Shown: piece by piece, positions 43,021 to 55,183 of the stretch
How positions within the stretch are numbered: the first letter of the stretch is position 1
Layout of the letters: the number at the start of each line of letters is the position of its first letter
Source of the DNA: Antennarius striatus
Lineage: Eukaryota; Chordata; Actinopteri; Lophiiformes; Antennariidae
Assembly (NCBI RefSeq): GCF_040054535.1
Contig: NC_090787.1
Coordinates: 15,914,501-15,978,500 of the forward strand
Length of the DNA stretch: 64,000 nucleotides
Direction of reading: 5' to 3'
The notes under the pieces: model-generated
Told to the model about the DNA's origin: nothing
Seen by the model: only the letters and a program-made list of their open reading frames with translations
The model's database searches: none
Position numbers and translations under genes: made by a program

Positions 43021-46000
43021 GACCTTCTTCGTTGACGACTGCTCTTCCTTGGAAGCAGCTGCTCATAAGAAACACCCAAGAGTCTGTCAATCATTTTTCA
43101 CTGACCTCTCAGAAAGAAATGGAGACCAATATCTTCCTGGAAGGGGAAAAAAAATCAATGTAAAGGCTTGTCAGCACTGCACAATATAAAGTACCATTCA
43201 TTTAGCATAAATGACTTTAAATACAAGAAACTATGCACTGTGGTCCTTGTGTATCTACAAGGTGAGCAGTGAAACAGATGTACTGTTCACAGTGCTCAGT
43301 TGGCCACTGGAATCAAGGGGGATTAGGTGGATGATGGAGATACCATCATGCAGTTCAGCTCCCCACCCAGCACCACCTCTGCTTTGCCTGAGGGGTTTAT
43401 TCTCATGATCGATCGACTCACCCCATTTCCATTCCAGGAATCCCTCAGTAGCTTATCAACATGGCTGACTTTCCCAAGGACATTTTCTTTTCCCGTACCC
43501 ATGATCGTGGGTTCCTTCCCACTGTGCTATCTGGATCTATGCATTCAACCAGCCTCTAGCTTGAACGGAAAATGTTTTCTGACAGCGTTTACCCGGCCAA
43601 GAAAACAAACAGGATCCAAAAACATAGAACAAAACACGTGATTATATGCAGTAGAATTATTTGTTTGATTTGTAACCTCAACATCTGATTTATGTTACTT
43701 CTCATCATGCACATACAATTTTAAATATTCAAAATAACAATTTTTTTTTTAGTTGAGAATATCCTTCAGTCACAGGTGTTGACATTCAACAATCGTTACA
43801 TGTTTTATGAAACGCTGTGAATGCAGGCATAAAATTGTTACATGGGTTTTGTGTGTGAGGGTGTGTTTGCCTTGTCTCTTTCCCTGATGTTACCTCACTG
43901 ATGGCCTGAATCTGAATCCAGATGCTCTCGCAGCCTCAATGTGATCTCTCACACATCAATAGGACCAGAAGAGAGGTACTTTTATAACTCTGACTGTTCT
44001 CTTTCTGACAACTTTCTCTCTAAAAGACCAACCAGGTCAAAGGAGAGCCTCACAGTGCTGCTAATATGGCTGGAGGTTGGTGAATGGTCTAGTCCATTAA
44101 ACCGCAGAGGGGACTATTTCGTCAGAATTTTTAAAATTCTGTTAAAATTCATCTAATAAAAAATATATAAATGTATCACATTTAAGGCGTCATTTCAAAT
44201 TGGGCATTGAGGTGAAATAACCTGGCGTATTCATTTTGAATGCCCAAAATAGCAGACGTGGTAATAGAAGAAGCAGCCCTGCTTTTGAAAGCTTTAACTG
44301 GACTTCACCTCAACAGTAAGCCATAGTAACCAATCATAAGGTGGCACACAAACCAACAATTCTGTTGTTGTTCAAGTGCATTCACTGAGTTTGTAAAGAA
44401 TAATTTTGTTTTTTTTATCTTGAACACTCTTTGACTTGACATGTTCAGTGTCAAGGTTTGACAGGCGCAGTCATATGGACCAAAAAAATAGAAAATAAAC
44501 ACTTTCATAAACATTCAGAGGTTCCTTAAAGTGTCTTTTATGTAATTTGGCGCTGCCAGGAGAGCACATCAGCAGGAAAGGGGAAATATTCTACAAATTT
44601 GTTGCAGATGGAGAATGCTTCTCTGGAAACGCTGTTTCTCCCTGGTGGGGGGACAAGAAATTGGAGGCTACACAGAGTTCAGTGTCCAAAATGATGATGA
44701 TATCCAAATTGTGTCACAAAAGCCTACAAAAAATAACTTTACTCCTAATATGGACTGAAAAAGACCCAAGGAAATCAGTGGTATGTTCGCATGTCTGTAG
44801 GTTTAGAAGTCAAAGCCCGTCTTCATCAGCACCAGAAGCTGGTCCTTCGTTCTCCAGTTGGAAGCTCCTGAATTCCCAGTATTACCCTTTCTATTCTTTG
44901 GTGTAAAAAGTACAGGGTTGATTTCACACCGCAGCAGACAGTACCAATACCAAGCTCACAGGTTTTTATTTTGTCACCAAGCATCCCTGTGTCATGATGA
45001 ACTTTATTCCCTACCTCTGTCCGTCCTCATCTCTGAATCCTCTGTCCTTACATGCTCCTGTTTGAATTTGGTATATCCTCATGTGACTTATTTTAAAAAA
45101 AAAAGCTCCTAATGCTTAACTTAATGGGACAACAGAATGAAGATTTTGAATTAACCATTAAAGCAAAGCAAGGTAAAGGCTCAGTGTCTGAGCAATAGGA
45201 AATGAGCTGGCGTTTCTAAACGTGTTTGCCTCTCACTAATCTGCACTGTCAGAGAAAAGTACCTCCTGATGAAAGGGATATGTCTGCCCCTGGATCCAAC
45301 AGGAAAGTGGGGGATAAATGCAAACTGAAGCCTTTGAAGAGCTGGGAGTGAAGTCAAATCCCGGCTAATATGGAACCTGAGATCCAGACACCTCTCATCC
45401 TGTGGGAGCGATGTGGTGATAGGAATAAAGATGCAGCTACTACTTTGGGTGTGCTGGAATGGGGTCGGAAAGAGAACAGGGTCTCCAAGCCTCATCTCTC
45501 CTTCCCTGTCATCCTTGCTTCTGCTCATTGTGATCCTTCAAATAACACCAGGAAGTGTGTTAAAACACAGCTCACAGGCCTAATCACACAGATCTATCGG
45601 ATTGTCTTCTCTCCAGGCTCTGTCCAACTCATTTCATCACTTTGTCATTGTTTCATAAAATCGAATGTCACAGAATGATATAGGTTATATATGCAATCTA
45701 CATTGATTTATTCCTCCTTAAATATGGGTCAGTGTACGGTGAGGTTCATGGCTGGTGAGGAACTGACATAGGGGTCAGTTTGAAGCAAATCTTGAAGCTC
45801 AGTGATTGGTCTCCTTTGTCCAATTAGATCCTATTCCAATTGATAGTCTAGTTTGAGAAATTTTTTAGGTTAGATATAATATCTTTCATGTTTGGCTTTC
45901 ATTTAGAACAAAATCTTTACAATGAATGGACTGTAACTGTGCACTGTTTACCCCACCTTGCGCTTTTCTCTGTGTTTTTAAGCGATCAGCAAAACGAAAT

Positions 46001-49000
46001 ACAGTATGTAACACACCTCAGCCTGAATGGAAAATTAGAGTGTATATTATTAAAAGTGTCTCTGAACCTTATGTTGTAGACGTGAAGAGAGACAGAAACA
46101 AGCACATGCTAATTCCAAGCCTCAGCCCAGTTGGTGAGGGCTTGTTCAGTCCAGGGTGAGGTAAGGCTGCTCGCTATCTCACTTCAATATGCAAATTAAG
46201 CAATTTTGAACTCACGAACATTATTGGATTCAAAAAGAAGATCAATATAAATGACCAGAGAACTAAATTAAAAATAATTTTATTCAATCATCATTTGTTT
46301 ATTTATTTTTTACTCTTCATGAAGCTGTAGTTTAGGGGGAGAAAAAGTATGATACACATCTCCACCAGCTCGGGCTATGAAGAGATTCTCCCAGCTAATG
46401 CTAGCATTGTCCATGTGACCAAGTTAGCATAGTGGCGTCTGTCTTGGGTCGCAACCCTGTTTTCATACAGCAGTTAGTCTCTTAACACTCTCTGTGTGTT
46501 TTTCTTGTTTGCAGATAAAGCCGAGGCTCCGTCACACTCTCGATGCAAAGTGGGGTGTTCTGTGTTTGACATGGAGCCTGTGTGGCACTGTGCTGTACTC
46601 CTTACTCTGCATCATCCATCTCATCACACAGACCGACTGACCTCAGATGACTTTGCAGACACTCTCTGCAGTCTACCAGTCACGTGCAGATCTCTCCCTC
46701 TTTCCCTGTGGTAGCTTGTTCTACTTCTGATAAAAGCACATGTCTGTGCTCCTCCTCGAAATCTAAAATCTGTGTTTAAGTGAGACAATCAAAGAAGGAG
46801 TGAAATCCATTAGCGGATGTTCACAAGTTGTGTTTTTTAGATGACACAGTGTATATTCAGTTAACCTGTGAACATGTTGAATGTAAAGATCGTGTCTCAC
46901 TTAATTGCGTTATCCGCTTATTTGCAGCTCAGACACTTGCTCCCTAAAAGCCTCTTTGATGTGAGGGGAGGTTTGCCTCGTCTCCGGCAGCAAGATACAG
47001 CACACACTCATGACCTCCTTCCTTCAACAACCATTCTCTTTTGTCTTCTTTTCTTTCTCCATCAGTCATGCCCATTTCTTTGAGACTCTGAGTATCTGCC
47101 ATCCAAAAAAGTTCAGAGAAAGGTCAAGAGTGATCCATTTTTTGCACTGAGTCTGCCTCCTGTGTACCAACATAAAACCAGAGTTAGAGACATCAGCCAG
47201 TGTTTCATCTCATTATATCAGCGATTTCATCAGCTGAGATTATAAGACAGCAGCAATGTGATCCGATCTGGCTTCGTTTTTTTTAGACACCTTTCTTCGA
47301 GCATCTAACCCATTGCTGCAAACATTAGGCAGACCCTCACAGCAATGAACCATGGAAAAACATCAATCCTTTTTGCTGTGGTCCTCTGGGCTTGCTGAAG
47401 CTGTGATGCATTGCACCACAGTGATGCTCAATTTACAGGGAGGAGACTAGGGGAGAATAAATGATATGCTGAAATTATGGCTATAGTTAAATCAGTCAGC
47501 CCCGGGAGATCAGTATCATCTGATTCCGTAAGCTCCTGTCATGCAGCAGGGCTAACTTATAGGGTCAGAGTGAGGTCACGGCTAGAGCTGCAATCATACA
47601 CTGTGATGAAGCCAGGGTCCAGAGAGCCAAGGCCCGGGGAGCATAAATCACTCGCATGAACGGCCATGATGCACTGGTGTTTGGTCGACTAACATGCATG
47701 TGTGCACTCTCTCTGACACACACAGAGCTATAAATCATTTATCCATGTATCATACAGTGTCATCAGGCCACATACATTCACATGCAAACACCTTGCTCTC
47801 TGCTAATTCACGTTGACTTTTAAAGATATCCTCCCTTGTGGACTTCTGACTGTGTAAAGTCTCTCTTCATTAAGTTCTTTCTGTATAAGCCTGAGGAGTG
47901 AAGGAAGCGTGTCTCCCTGTCTGTGTTTAGAATGACTCTTGGTTTTTACACAACAATTAAGAACCAAGGGTGGATAAAGATGGGAGGACGAGGAGAGGAA
48001 GCAGTGATATATCATGTAGGCTCACAGGTTGATGATCCTCTTTAAATCATGAGGTTCTTTGAGCGATGGCTCTCACATTGACTTGCCACGGGGTCAAAGG
48101 ACTAAAAAGGGAAAGATTCTTAGAGCTTTGTATGCATTAACCTGTACGGTAGCTCTTCGTCTTAACTATTCCTGGTCCCTCATCCTCATTTTGGTCCCTT
48201 TTCTTTACACCATGGTTTCGACCTGGAGTACTGAGTGTGCATGAATAAAAAAAGTATATCATATTGTATAAAGTCTCATACCACTTTGGTCTTTTTTATA
48301 CCAAAAAAATCTGCTGTGCAGCTGCCTGATGTTCAGGATGAATGGCAGCACGGGTCAGTCAGTTCAGTATTCATAACAAGATCCTAATTGGACAGATAGT
48401 TTTATATCTGTCGTATCTTAGAAGCTGTGTGTTGGTGTTAAGGGACTTATTAGCCCTCAACTGGGCTATTAGTCTTTATTTGCACCACACTGCTGCAGGC
48501 TCTGTTTAAAACATGACTCACTGACACTTTCTGATGAATAAGAATCTTCCTCTTCCACTAAAGCCTTATGTCACAACAAAGTGTAAAAATAGTCCATGAC
48601 AGTGTGTGTGTATGTGTATGTGTGTGTGCATAATTTATAATCAGTCATAATCCAATTGTAATCTTCATATTAAAGACAAACATGACTGTTTATAATTATC
48701 TATTATCTACTACAGTATTACATGATTTTTGGTCTTTCCTAAAACTACACAAGCTAACACTGTTAGGTTAAAGTTCAAAAATGGACCCAAACGCGAAAAG
48801 CAGAAATTTCAATGCAAATATTTCCTTTTAATACTAATAATATAAATAGTAAGTCCAGTAAGGCCAAAATAAACCAAATACAAATAATCAAAGAGAGTCA
48901 AAGGAGTGAACTGGCAAGGAAGCATGAGAAGAATTATAAGTGAGAAAAAAGGAAATAATCAAGGAATGCAGACAACCTGACAATGATAGCAGGAAAACAC

Positions 49001-50722
49001 ACAAAGTGTGTACAAAGGAACCGGACAATGACACTTGTGCTGCATGGAGTAGGAGGAAATCAGAAGATCACACTGTTCAAGGAGAAAACACAATGATGAA
49101 CCTACGCGAGAGATGAGACCTGCAAAGACAGAGGGAGTGGGAACAAACCAGAGCATAAAACAGAAGACAAACTCTGAGATGGGAAACAAAAGGTCGAAAT
49201 AGATCACAAAATAAGAAAACAGGAAATGTAACAATACAAAAATACTACATGGAGAACCCAATTTTCATAATAAAATAGGGAACAGAAAATACAGAACCTT
49301 TAAAACTCAAAACATACAAAACACCTAAATTAAACGAGATGTGAAAGATGGCTTTCCTGTCCAAATAGAATAAAACAGGCACTTTTCTTCCAAACCTCCA
49401 CCCTGTATGTTTCTGGTGAATAGAATCTACTTTTCCCTTGGTATCCGCTCAGTCTAGAGTGACCTCCCAAAACAAATCAAAGAATTACTTATTCTGTGTT
49501 GGACTGACCTTCACAAAGTAAGTGATCCTTCTCTCTGAACTGAGTTGATCTGCTCTTAAAAGAAAGACAAAAAAACAAAACAAAACCGCGAGTCGCCCAT
49601 CATGAACTTTAAAGCACTCACATTCCAACAGTTTACCCCACCTTTAGACATGTCTCGACTTCACTCGGGCAACGTGGCTGAATTCTTCAAGGATATTGGG
49701 TACTAGTTCTCTGCAGAGGCTGAAGTCTCCACCGGCTAAATTGAACACATTGTAATTACAGCGTGCCCTTGATATTTCATGGCTCTACCACTTTGAAAAA
49801 GGAACTAACCTTCACAGAGACATGTTTTGACTAATCTCAATGTGATGAGCTCTGGGCACCAAGTAGATGTTAATAAATGACTGCAACCACAAAAATGATG
49901 GCGATCATCATGATAATAAGGGTGAGCGTTATGATCACGCTGGTCGTGGATGTGAAGTTTTTATTGCCTCAGAAGAATAGTTTACATTATGTGACATATG
50001 ACTCTACAATCAGGTTAAGAGTTGGATCAGAAGATCAATACCAATCATACCTGCAGCTGGAAAAGCATATGGTTAGCCTAGCATTGCCACTAGAATTAAG
50101 AGCTATCTTACCTCTATTCCAATGCAATAATCCACATATGCAGATATGAACCCATTGTGGGTTGTTTGTTTGTAGCTTTACTGTGTTACTATTTCTAACT
50201 AATCAGTGGTCAGTTCAATATTTTAATTTTTATTCATCCTTTCTTTATCTAGGAATGCACAAGTGAGATACGTACAAGATCTCTTTCTCCAGTGAGTCCT
50301 GGATCAGAAAGGATGTTATTAAATAATTTCTCACCATGAGGTTAAAAAACTAACTTCACTTTTGATTGCAGTTCGTTTTGTAGTTTGCTGTTGGTAACGA
50401 ATGAAGAAGTGATGCTCATCATGTTAATCAATGAGCTGACTTTTCATTCTAAGCAAAGTTCATAAATATCAAACTTGTCCTTTAATTTCTATGACGTAGC
50501 AGCAGGTTTAAAGGAACAAGTCTGTTTGATGTAGCAGATTCAGTAAATGATGCACTGGTGTGTGAGGAGCTAATTGCAGTCTTCTTTGTGTTTTGATCCT
50601 TATTTTAATAAAATGTACTTCATGATGTTTCTGCTGATATAATTTGAGGATCTTAGAGTAAATTGGTGACCAGACATCATTTTTAGAAAGACGATCAGTT
50701 GCCTGTAACCACTTCTCCTTTG
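43021..50722. other. No gene seen; long intergenic stretch
   Basis: About 7.7 kb with no recognised exon. About 48.77-49.32 kb is purine-rich (many ACAAAG and GGAAAC blocks) and looks like an old interspersed repeat of unknown family. The segment 47460-47670 is of high complexity, with AGGTCA-type half sites, and is a possible conserved element. Frames of up to 119 codons (44547-44906, from a TTG) match no family. Confidence 0.5.
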
Positions 50723-50822
50723 CTGGGTTTTGTTAGAGCCTGTCCCAGATTACATTGGACGCCCGTGAAGGCGTACAGAGGAAATCAACCATCCATGCTC
50801 ATTTACACCTACAGTCAAATTT
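50723..50822 (-). mobile_element. SINE-like fragment, antisense
   Basis: TAGAGCCTGTCCCAGATTAC, then GGCGTACAG and TTACACCTACAGTCAAATTT, is the complement of the 3' body of the repeat at 851-1143. Old and truncated. Confidence 0.45.
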
Positions 50823-51989
50823 ACGCTATATTTAAATGGTGAACATGAGCTGTTAAACTGAGAGGTATAAACAGAAGGAGCCGACTAGTCTTGCAAAATC
50901 GAAATCATTTTACAAAACCCAGGACCTCATTTAAATCCAATGCGACATGAAAACGTACCTAGTCAACATGTAATTACTCCTTTGGCTCACTTTTTTTTTT
51001 TTTTACAATTTAATCTTAGAATCTTCAATGAAAAATTTCAAACGGGAGGACACACACTTAGACCCACGTAGGCACAAACCTATATATGCAGTTTAATTAA
51101 AGTGATAGATATCATTATAGGTGTGACAGCAGGTCTATTTGCAGAAGAAATGAAGGAAATGTAGCCTTTATTAAAAATGTGTCTCTTCCCCACAGGAAGC
51201 CGTCTAATTGCTGCCAGGGAAATGCAACAGTTTCCACCCGGTTCATTCCCGGCAGGCGTCATGTACTGGGCACCCTTTGGTGTCTGGATAATGCCACATA
51301 GGCCTGCCTATTTCACTTATCTAATTAGGCCATCACTGTACAATATGCAATCTCATTAAACCCTGATGATTGACACTAGAATGGAGCCGTTAGAGTCGCA
51401 GCAGCTCCGGCTTTTATTATGTTGCAATTACGGATGTTTCACTGGACTGATAGGTAACTTCTGCCTGTATTTGCCTCCTCCTCTGTGATGTGTTTTAAAA
51501 TAAAAAGTTACCATTAGAAACTGCCCCTCTCTGACTCAAAAGCAAAGCCCTGTCTCCAAGGTGACAACGCATTTACATTGTAGCCATGGATGCCACATCT
51601 ATCACGCTTTCAGTGACATGCAAATGAGAGATGCATCAGTCATGATGATGTCAAATGAGCTCAGCCATGTCTCTCATCAGCCTGGTGATGATAAGAGCTT
51701 TTACACAGGAAGGGATTAAGTCACAATGACCAGTCATAAAAGATGCTGACTGACAGAAAAATCAACAGTATATCAATAGCTTGACCACTGGGCACATGGC
51801 ATGAGGGGAATGATAAACGTGTCCCTCGGTCTGATGATATGATATTCTCAGTCGGGTCACCACAGTCACGCCGCGTCCTGTTGCCACTCCAACTTTGTAT
51901 TATTCAGCTCAAGCCCTCCAGCTGTTTAGAGAGCCATATATCAAGTAATTGAGTGTGGGAATACGAGAGTGGAGTCACAGAGTGTGCTA

Positions 51990-51994
<5 letters not shown>
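50823..51994. other. No gene; candidate conserved non-coding DNA
   Basis: Repeat-poor, high-complexity sequence. 51180-51450 carries a homeodomain-type core (TCTAATTAGGCC near 51320), and 51590-51770 carries a perfect octamer ATGCAAAT (51618-51625) for POU factors. Clustering suggests an enhancer, but no comparison could be run. Confidence 0.35.

Positions 51995-52079
<85 letters not shown>
51995..52079. repeat. (TG)n microsatellite
   Basis: 85 bp of pure TG units. Confidence 0.97.
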
Positions 52080-52081
<2 letters not shown>

Positions 52082-52205
52082 TGGATGTTTTGACTGACAT
52101 GTCAAAGGTAATTGGGTCGTTGGTAGGAGAAAGTGAGAAAGTGAACTTGCCAGCCGTCAGCTATTTTAAGTTTCGATCCATCAGAATTCAGGGCTCACTG
52201 TACCC

Positions 52206-52211
<6 letters not shown>

Positions 52212-52267
<56 letters not shown>

Positions 52268-52291
52268 CGTGCGCATGCGCGTGCGTGCGTG

Positions 52292-52364
<73 letters not shown>
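52212..52364. repeat. Compound (TG)n-(GCGTGC)n-(TG)n tract
   Basis: Two long TG blocks flank GCGTGCGTGCGCATGCGC-type sequence (52261-52296). Almost the whole 153 bp alternates purine and pyrimidine. Together with the tract at 51995-52079 it makes about 240 bp of TG-rich DNA within 370 bp. Confidence 0.96.
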
Positions 52365-52365
<1 letters not shown>

Positions 52366-53040
52366 ACTTGTTGTAAACCAGGGGCACTTTCTTCTAGGCA
52401 GGGTGCAAAGGTCACAGCACTTTGATTCTTCATTATTAGTTTCTTTTTCTTTTTGGAAAAAGTAATAATGGAGTTTAATTGTTGACATTTTATTAAGGTC
52501 AATCTGTTTAAGTTAAAAAAGGGGGACTGTGTTGTTTTCTGTTGCCACTTTCAGGAATTTCATCCTCCAGTTGTAAGGTTCTTTTTTTGCAGTGTCAGCA
52601 GCTCTGACTCAATCAGTGACACACATGTGTTGACATGTGATTATATTTGAGGTTTTCATGGGCTTCTGGTAACCTTTGATATCTTTCTGATATTTGACAA
52701 CACAGAATCAAACACACTTCAAGGACAGACCCTGAACAACCCACAGCTGGGGAGTCTGCAATTATCTGTCTGTTTCCTCCAAGGTCGACCTGAGTGTGTG
52801 CAAGATGTCAGATAGAGCAGTATCAATACACAACCAAGGAATGTGTAATTACAGGCCTTTCATGGTGTTTCATGCTTTTATTTTATTAATTAGTTTCAAA
52901 TATCAGAGTTTAAATGTCTCTGCTAGTTTGTGTATATTAAAACCAAACAGGTAGTTCTGATATGTACATATATAATACATTTAAAAAATGAATTTTATAT
53001 ATATATATATTTATTTTTTTAATTTTTAATTTTATATACT
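52365..53040. other. No gene seen
   Basis: Intergenic sequence; an AT-rich (TA)n patch at about 52995-53012 borders the SINE that follows. Confidence 0.5.
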
Positions 53041-53408
53041 GTTTTGATCCCCGAAGGGAAATTAAGAATGCACACTCTAGCTACTGATTCAAACGCATGC
53101 ATATATATATTAGTGTGTACAGGCCCCTGTAGCACACACACACATACACAAGGGGGCCTGTAGGCATGCAGGGGAGGTAGAGTGGCAGGCAGCTCCATCT
53201 TGGTGTGCCTTAAATGAGCAATTTGTAAAGGGGACGGCACCTTGCTCAAGGGCGCCTCGGCAGTGCTCCAGAGGTGAGCTGACACCTCCCACTGTCAGCT
53301 CACCTCCGGGTATTTTTTTTGGGCGGGAGCGGGAATCGAACCGCCGATCTTGAAATCATAGGACGACCCGCTCTACCGCCTGCTTTACCACTGAGCCACT
53401 GCCGCCCC
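53041..53408 (-). mobile_element. Nearly complete tRNA-derived SINE
   Basis: On the minus strand the element starts with a tRNA-like head: GGCGGCAGTGGCTCAGTGGT, containing box A (complement of 53387-53398), and box B GGTTCGATTCC (complement of 53332-53342). The body contains CCTTGAGCAAGGTGCC, and the 3' end reads TTTCCCTTCGGGGATCAAAA, typical of fish SINEs that share a LINE tail. Boxes A and B are intact, so RNA polymerase III could still transcribe it. It is inserted in (TA)n DNA, which hides any target-site duplication. It is not a functional tRNA gene: the head lacks a proper acceptor stem. Confidence 0.75.
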
Positions 53409-53470
53409 TATATATATATATAAAATTTTGTATATATATATAATTTTGTATATATATATATATTTTTTTT
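53409..53470. repeat. (TA)n-rich tract
   Basis: Several (TA)n runs separated by AAATTTTG; adjoins the SINE head. Confidence 0.9.
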
Positions 53471-54949
53471 TGAATACTTTTTGAATACTTTTTTTAATTA
53501 TCTGCCTCATATTCTTTCTAAGTCGTAGCTATTTGCTCATATCTGCATTCACCAGTTTCAGGACTTTTCTGTTTGAGTTCCTTCTCTGCTCTCTCGGTCA
53601 TGTGAACATGTAATACAGGTGAGCGGACCTGTGACTCCATCCACATCACACCACAGAGGGGAGTTACAGAAAACGGATGAACAGATTGTTTTCTAAGAGC
53701 AGCACCTGGTGGGCGAAACCCAAATAGCACTCATAATGAGATCAGTGTCATATTTGTGATTTTTTTTTTGTTGTCTCTTATTTATTACCTCGTGTCTTTT
53801 ATGATTTTTTTGTTGTTCATTGTTTCCTGTCTGATATGTGAAAGCCTGTTTCCCCTGGTTGTCCTTTTACATTTTGTGTTTTCCCATGAATGTGATTGTC
53901 TGTGTTTAGTTCCCACCTGTGGATCATTATCCCATGATCCCTGGTTTGTGTGTTTCCTCTTCCTTGTTGCTTAAATGTGTTGCTTACATACAGTGTGGTG
54001 ATTGGATCAGCAGCCCCTACAGTCTCTGGCCTTTCTGTGTTTGTGTGAATGGGTGAACACTGGTTTGTGTTGTCGAGCGCTATGTGTAGGCAGTGAGTCT
54101 AAAGAGACACTCGAAAGGTGTACTGTACTTCATTTCAGCATCACCATTCATGCTTTCCAGGGTTTTTTTATGCGCTCCCAGTGTCTTTTTATTGTTTTCT
54201 GTAAGTTTATGACAAGTGCTTTTTCTATTTCTGATTTGTTTTGTTTTAGGGTTTTTCCATCTCACATGACAGATTTTGATTATTTGCCTGTGTACCAAAC
54301 CTATTCTACATTTAGCTTCATCCCATACATGCATTCTTACTCAGGCCTGAATCTACATCTAACTTTATTAACATCCCGCTGCTCCAGTTCTACTATTTCA
54401 TTTTCAACAGCAGTACCATGTTGTGTATTTACAGCATTAAAAGTACCATGTCATTTACAGCAGATATTGGCAGTGGTTGCTGCTCTCTTGATCACAATAT
54501 TTCTTCTATGTTGTACTACTTAAAGCTAATTGAGTTTTGATCATGTTTTGACTCCAGACGATCACAGCAAAGAACTAATTAAACACAAAAAGTCATCTAT
54601 CATTTTGGACTAGGAGCTGATTTTGCATCATTAATATACTGTTAAATACAAAATTATTCAGCTATCATTAATTGGCAAAATGCTGTTGATGAACCTTGAT
54701 AACTGATGTGAATTTTCAGTTTTTTGTTTTTGTTTGTTTTTCATTTGTCCTATTTTTTTGCTTTCAATACAAAATGCTGCTTTCACTTAGTTATTACAAA
54801 AAGATAATAAATATTGTATTTGCCAATCAAACTAATAAATGTATCAATGTTGGTTGAATAATGTTGCTTCCAATTGTACATATGACCAGTAGATCGTTTG
54901 AGGTCTGCCTGTAATAACGATACAGTACTGTAATACCGTCCATTAATGC
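53471..54949. other. No gene seen
   Basis: AT/T-rich intergenic sequence. A 173-codon frame at 54002-54523 opens with TTG and has no recognisable domain. The pyrimidine-rich part (53.75-54.1 kb) recalls old fish LTR or repeat sequence, but no LTR ends could be defined. Confidence 0.45.
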
Positions 54950-55183
54950 GGAACTATTTCCTGTATTGAAATCAACACGGAACTTTTGTTGGTTACACCA
55001 TTCGCAATGCTAAGTAGCTAGCCTTACCGGTGCCTGCATACAGTTGCTCCACAGTTTTTATTATTCATAACAAATTCAGCGGGTGTTAACTCCACCTGGA
55101 CTGAAAGACAAAGGACAAAATCTATGCTGCCCATCTGTTAGACCAACATTTTGTGCAGCTGAGGTGCTGAAGATGAGAGAAGG
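54950..55183 (+). promoter_or_regulatory. ABHD13: Probable ABHD13 promoter and non-coding exon 1
   Basis: A good splice donor (AGG|GTGAGT, exon ending 55183) lies 1.6 kb upstream of the ABHD13 coding exon. Mammalian ABHD13 also has a non-coding first exon and a single coding exon. The exon start is not defined by the sequence, and no TATA box was identified. In human, this side faces LIG4; no LIG4 frame is found upstream here. Confidence 0.4.

Noticed and set aside
44547..44906. 119-codon frame in the intergenic region
   Set aside because: TTG start, no family, no flanking splice sites that make sense.
53332..53408. Genuine tRNA gene on the minus strand
   Set aside because: Boxes A and B are present, but there is no proper acceptor stem, and the head is continuous with a SINE body and LINE-type tail.
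53756..54100. Solo LTR of an endogenous retroelement
   Set aside because: Composition recalls fish LTRs, but no TG...CA ends, target duplication or partner LTR could be found.
54002..54523. 173-codon open frame upstream of ABHD13
   Set aside because: Starts with TTG, has no recognised domain, and lies in T-rich sequence that gives hydrophobic frames by chance. Not a ligase or any gene expected here.
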